Made by a program: the position numbers and the translations under genes. A stretch of 64,000 bases of DNA from UBA3951 sp050952125 (lineage in GTDB: Bacteria; Bacillota; Sulfobacillia; Fermentithermobacillales; Fermentithermobacillaceae), in NCBI GenBank assembly GCA_050952125.1, contig JBMNKK010000004.1:434001-498000 (forward strand). Direction: 5' to 3'. Below are positions 61,047 to 64,000 of this stretch, in pieces. How positions within the stretch are numbered: the first letter of the stretch is position 1; each line of letters begins with the position of its first letter. Under the pieces are notes generated by a model that was not told the DNA's origin, did not search any database, and was given only the letters and a program-made list of their open reading frames with translations.

Positions 61047-61277
61047 TTGAGGCGAGAAGGCGGTCGTAAAGCTAAGAAGCGCGTCTGCGCGTTTTGCGTT
61101 GACGGTATGTCGGATGTCGATTATAAGGACGTCCCGCGCCTCCGCAGGTATATCACTGAAAGAGGCAAGATACTCCCTAGGAGGATCACGGGGAACTGTG
61201 CCAAGCACCAACGTCTTCTGACTCAAGCTGTCAAGAAGGCCAGGGTCATGGCACTGATGCCCTTTACCATAGAGTAA
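61047..61277 (+). CDS. rpsR: 30S ribosomal protein S18
   Basis: 76 aa. S18 core YKDVPRLRRYITERGKILPRRITGNCAKHQRLLTQAVKKARVMALMPF. Residues RVCAFCVDG near the start hold two Cys, a zinc-type S18 variant. TTG with AAGGAGG upstream. Ends with a strong terminator. Confidence 0.96.
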   Translation: MRREGGRKAKKRVCAFCVDGMSDVDYKDVPRLRRYITERGKILPRRITGNCAKHQRLLTQAVKKARVMALMPFTIE

Positions 61278-61310
61278 CGGGCCGTTTTCTGGTTTTGGAA
61301 GGACAAGGTT

Positions 61311-61340
61311 AGCGGGGCTCCTCAAGGCGAGCCCCGCTTT
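61311..61340 (+). terminator. Terminator after rpsR
   Basis: 10-bp perfect stem AGCGGGGCTC/GAGCCCCGCT with 8-nt loop, followed by TT. Confidence 0.8.
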
Positions 61341-61373
61341 GACCATATGAAAGCACAATCGAGGTGGCATACT

Positions 61374-62348
61374 GTGAACAGAACGGCGAGACCGCTGGTT
61401 GAAAGCGCGTTATTGGCGGCGCTCGGAGCGGTGTTCATCCTCATATCTTTCTATGTGCCCCTGCTCGGCGTTTTTGCCACCATCGTGTCACCGTTGCCCG
61501 CTGGCTTCATAGTGATCCGGCACAACTTGCGGTGGGGTTTTCTCTCGTCAATCGTAACTCTGCTGGTCCTCCTCCCATTCATCAGTCCTTTCACGGCCAT
61601 CGGCCTCTGGGCTGTATACGGGGCAATGGGAATGGCCTTGGGGTACAGTGTGACTAAGGAGTTGTCGCCTGAACGCTCTATCACGTTGATGGCGGCAGCC
61701 ACATTAGTGGGCACTATCGTGAGTTTCGCGGGAGGGTATCTCGCTACAGGTTTCACGCTGGGACAATTGGCCGATGAGACGGTCAAAGCTCTGCAATTGG
61801 CATTGGCGGCAAACGAGAAACTGCTGGGGCCAAACCCCATTATGGACGAGATGGCAAAGACCTTGACACGCGAGTTCTTCTTTAGGGTACTGCCCGCGAG
61901 CCTCATCTTGGGAGCGTTTGTTACGGCCTGGATGAACTTTGAGATCTTCCGGCGCATACTCCCGCGATTCGGACACAGCATGAAACCCCTTTCTCCTTTT
62001 TCGAGGTGGATCATGCCTGAAGTATTCGGACACCTCTGGCTCCTATCCACCATCGCTCTGTGGACGCAGCAATTGTACTCCGCCAGGTTTCCTGCGCTTG
62101 TCGTCATTGTCGAGAACGTCTACGCGCCCGTATCCTTGCTCATGTTTGCCGACGCATTGGCGGCCTTATCGTTCTACCTGCAGCGATCGGGGATCTCGAA
62201 AGGCCTATCGGGACTCATGGTCTTCATGGCAGCGTCCATGGCATTTAGTTCCCAGGCTCTCCTTCTGTTGGCACAGCTTTTTGGTATGATAGATGTACTT
62301 TTCGACCTGCGGCGCCTCCGGTATCCGGAGCTGCAAGATAGACTGTAA
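61374..62348 (+). CDS. YybS-like membrane protein (DUF2232)
   Basis: 324 aa with about eight hydrophobic helices (ALLAALGAVFILISFYVPLLGVF, GFLSSIVTLLVLLPFISPF and others), as in YybS between rpsR and rplI of Bacillota. Function unknown. GTG at 61374 is preceded by GAGGTGG; the ATG at 61347 lies right after the terminator without a ribosome site. Confidence 0.75.
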   Translation: MNRTARPLVESALLAALGAVFILISFYVPLLGVFATIVSPLPAGFIVIRHNLRWGFLSSIVTLLVLLPFISPFTAIGLWAVYGAMGMALGYSVTKELSPERSITLMAAATLVGTIVSFAGGYLATGFTLGQLADETVKALQLALAANEKLLGPNPIMDEMAKTLTREFFFRVLPASLILGAFVTAWMNFEIFRRILPRFGHSMKPLSPFSRWIMPEVFGHLWLLSTIALWTQQLYSARFPALVVIVENVYAPVSLLMFADALAALSFYLQRSGISKGLSGLMVFMAASMAFSSQALLLLAQLFGMIDVLFDLRRLRYPELQDRL

Positions 62349-62398
62349 TAGTTAGGCTTAAGAAGACGCGTTTTTACCTATCGAGAGGAGGTCCCACA

Positions 62399-62851
62399 GT
62401 GGAAGTCATCCTTACACAAGACGTTCCGGGCATCGGAAGGAAGGGCGACAAAGTTAACGTTAAGGATGGGTATGCTCGAAACTACCTCTATCCAAGGAAA
62501 CTGGCGATCCCGGTGACCAAGGGGACCCTCAAGGCGCACCAGAACTTACAGACGGCAAAGAAAGAGAAGGAAGACAGGTTGTTCACCGAGGCCTCCAAGA
62601 ATGCGGAGAAGATCAACGACAAGACACTTGTGTTTTACGCCAAAGCGGGGCAGGGGCGCATATTTGGCTCGGTGACCCCGCAGGAGATCGCGGACAAGAT
62701 TAGAAAGGCGTACAAGGTTCAGGTGGACAAGCGCAAGGTACTTATCAGCGAAAACCTCAAGGAACTCGGCACGCACCGAATTGAGGTACAACTCCACCCG
62801 CGCGTGCGAGCTGCCGTAAATGTTGAGATTAGAGCGGAGGAATCCAGGTAG
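62399..62851 (+). CDS. rplI: 50S ribosomal protein L9
   Basis: 150 aa. N-domain VILTQDVPGIGRKGDKVNVKDGYARNYLYPRKLA, central helix and C-domain with the GRIFGSVTPQEIADKI stretch. GTG with GAGGAGGT upstream. The stop precedes lonC by 1 nt. Confidence 0.96.
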   Translation: MEVILTQDVPGIGRKGDKVNVKDGYARNYLYPRKLAIPVTKGTLKAHQNLQTAKKEKEDRLFTEASKNAEKINDKTLVFYAKAGQGRIFGSVTPQEIADKIRKAYKVQVDKRKVLISENLKELGTHRIEVQLHPRVRAAVNVEIRAEESR

Positions 62852-62852
62852 G

Positions 62853-64000
62853 TTGGATCAAAACTCGAATTTCCCGCGAAGCTTGGAGACCGAGGAACTT
62901 CTGAAAAGGCAAGTCGGGGCAATGTTTGCGTTCCTCGCCTCAGTATATGGAGCTGAAAAACTGGTGCTCAAGGCCGGCAGGCTTGATGCTCTGGCCGGCA
63001 TGCGCTCGAAAGACTTGCCCCAACAGGTTATGGCTTTGCAGAAGGTGGTTTTTGAAGACCCGACTATCAGACCGCCGGAAGCTCTGGAGGCTATCCCCGC
63101 GATCCTGGAAGAGTGTCAGGAAGCGATCGCCGACAAGATAGCCCGCCAAGGCGTCGAGCAGGATATCGAAGAGCGGGTATCACGCCGCATGCAGGAAAAG
63201 CATGAGGAGTACATTCGCGACATCCGGCGTGAGGTACTCACCGAAGACGGCAGCCCCGAGACGGAAGAGACCCAGAAGAAGCTGAAGCGCATATTGAAGC
63301 TGGAAGAGCGGTCTATCGCCCGTTCCGCGCTCTACTTCTTGAGGCCCAGAAGCCTTTCGGACATCATCGGGCAAGATAGGGCCATTCAGGCGCTTCTATC
63401 CAAGCTCGCAACGCCCTATCCTCAGCACGTCATCTTGTACGGTCCCCCGGGGGTCGGCAAGACGTCTGCAGCGCGCCTCGTGCTGGAAGAAGCCAAGCGG
63501 CTCAGTTTTTCGCCGTTCTCCAAAGACGCCCCTTTTGTGGAGACCGACGGAGCAACTATGAGATGGGATCCCAGGGAGATCACCAATCCGCTCTTGGGGT
63601 CGGTTCACGATCCTATCTATCAGGGTGCCAGGCGTGACTTGGCAGAGGGCGGCATCCCTGAACCCAAGCTGGGACTCGTCACTGAGGCCAGCGGAGGGAT
63701 CTTGTTTATCGACGAGATAGGCGAGATGGACCCGCTTCTCCAGAACAAGCTGCTTAAGGTGCTTGAAGACAAGCGAGTTTTCTTTGACTCGTCGTATTAC
63801 GACCCGGCAGACAAGCGGATACCCCAGTACGTGAGGCGCCTGTTCGAAAAGGGCGCTCCGGCTGACTTCATACTGGTAGGAGCTACTACCAGAGATCCTG
63901 AGGAGATAAGCCCTGCTCTACGATCGAGGGCGGCCGAAGTCTTTTTCGATGCGCTCACGCCCGCGCACATCGCGGCAATCGTAAAGGCTGCCGCGCGGCG
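62853..64000 (+). CDS. lonC: LonC-type ATP-dependent protease (3-prime end outside window)
   Basis: First 382 codons are open to the window edge. A helical N-terminal part (no LonN domain visible) precedes AAA+ with Walker A YGPPGVGKTSAARL near residue 198 and Walker B GGILFIDEIGEMDPL. The C-terminal protease domain lies outside. Alternatives such as other LonB/C relatives or RadA-like AAA+ remain possible, but the position after rplI and the IDEIGEM run fit LonC. TTG at 62853; GGAGGAATCC lies about 12 nt upstream. Confidence 0.85.
   Translation, partial: MDQNSNFPRSLETEELLKRQVGAMFAFLASVYGAEKLVLKAGRLDALAGMRSKDLPQQVMALQKVVFEDPTIRPPEALEAIPAILEECQEAIADKIARQGVEQDIEERVSRRMQEKHEEYIRDIRREVLTEDGSPETEETQKKLKRILKLEERSIARSALYFLRPRSLSDIIGQDRAIQALLSKLATPYPQHVILYGPPGVGKTSAARLVLEEAKRLSFSPFSKDAPFVETDGATMRWDPREITNPLLGSVHDPIYQGARRDLAEGGIPEPKLGLVTEASGGILFIDEIGEMDPLLQNKLLKVLEDKRVFFDSSYYDPADKRIPQYVRRLFEKGAPADFILVGATTRDPEEISPALRSRAAEVFFDALTPAHIAAIVKAAAR

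Noticed and set aside
1..64000. CRISPR arrays, insertion sequences, prophage genes
   Set aside because: No regularly spaced repeats, transposase or integrase motifs were seen on reading both strands.

Overview
The window is a bacterial chromosome segment spanning a replication origin. The order rnpA-rpmH-(boxes)-dnaA-dnaN-recF-dciA-remB-gyrB-gyrA on one side and yidD-yidC-jag-mnmE-mnmG-rsmG-noc-soj-spo0J on the other is the classic Bacillota (Firmicutes) origin layout. A yyaC gene, a Noc/Soj/Spo0J set with a parS site, jag, a LonC-type protease, a four-subunit ferredoxin-dependent ketoacid oxidoreductase and O2-sensitive-looking FeS proteins suggest an anaerobic, probably endospore-forming Clostridia-like bacterium. 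The DNA looks GC-rich for the phylum, and many genes start with TTG or GTG behind strong AGGAGG-type sites. The exact lineage cannot be named from the sequence alone.

Layout. The origin sits at about 42.1-44.1 kb. Left of it nearly everything is on the minus strand and right of it on the plus strand, so most genes run away from the origin. From left to right: (1) 1-6.2 kb: GH36-type alpha-galactosidase (cut by the edge), metallo-hydrolase, ferredoxin-type aldo/keto reductase, sugar nucleotidylyltransferase, rubredoxin-ferredoxin fusion and PPOX flavoprotein. (2) 6.2-15 kb: lipoprotein hydrolase, serine beta-lactamase-like hydrolase, SpoU RNA methyltransferase behind a leader peptide and attenuator-like hairpins, MgtC, NamZ-type muramidase, aminotransferase, ECF S-component-like protein and a TM1266-type regulator behind a possible regulatory RNA. 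(3) 15.1-19.1 kb: a four-gene operon of kinase, methyltransferase, Cys-rich protein and XRE regulator. (4) 19.2-24.9 kb: tRNA-Glu and tRNA-Gln, nitroreductase, gltX, porCDAB. (5) 25-31 kb: N-acyl-D-amino-acid deacylase, PanAT-like toxin-antitoxin, tRNA-Thr and tRNA-Gly, two AbrB/zinc-ribbon regulators, serS. (6) 30.4-43.7 kb: mtnA, mtnP, rtcB, archease, gyrA, gyrB, remB, dciA, recF, dnaN, dnaA. (7) 44.1-53.9 kb: rpmH to spo0J, then alr. (8) 54-64 kb: LytM peptidase plus bactofilin, phosphoribosyltransferase, yyaC, ykuS, an uncharacterised membrane cluster with a CvpA protein, DUF951, rpsF-ssb-rpsR, a YybS-like protein, rplI and lonC (cut by the edge).

Most of the window is conserved housekeeping. 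The parts most worth a second look are two 5-prime leader regions with alternative RNA folds (10.1-10.3 kb and 15.0-15.1 kb), the XRE/BtrH-like operon at 15-19 kb, three genes right of the origin whose conserved N-termini lie upstream of any ATG/GTG/TTG start (rsmG, yyaC, cvpA), and a GH36 enzyme with Asn where the acid/base Asp is expected. Family assignments come from reading translated motifs; no database search was run.
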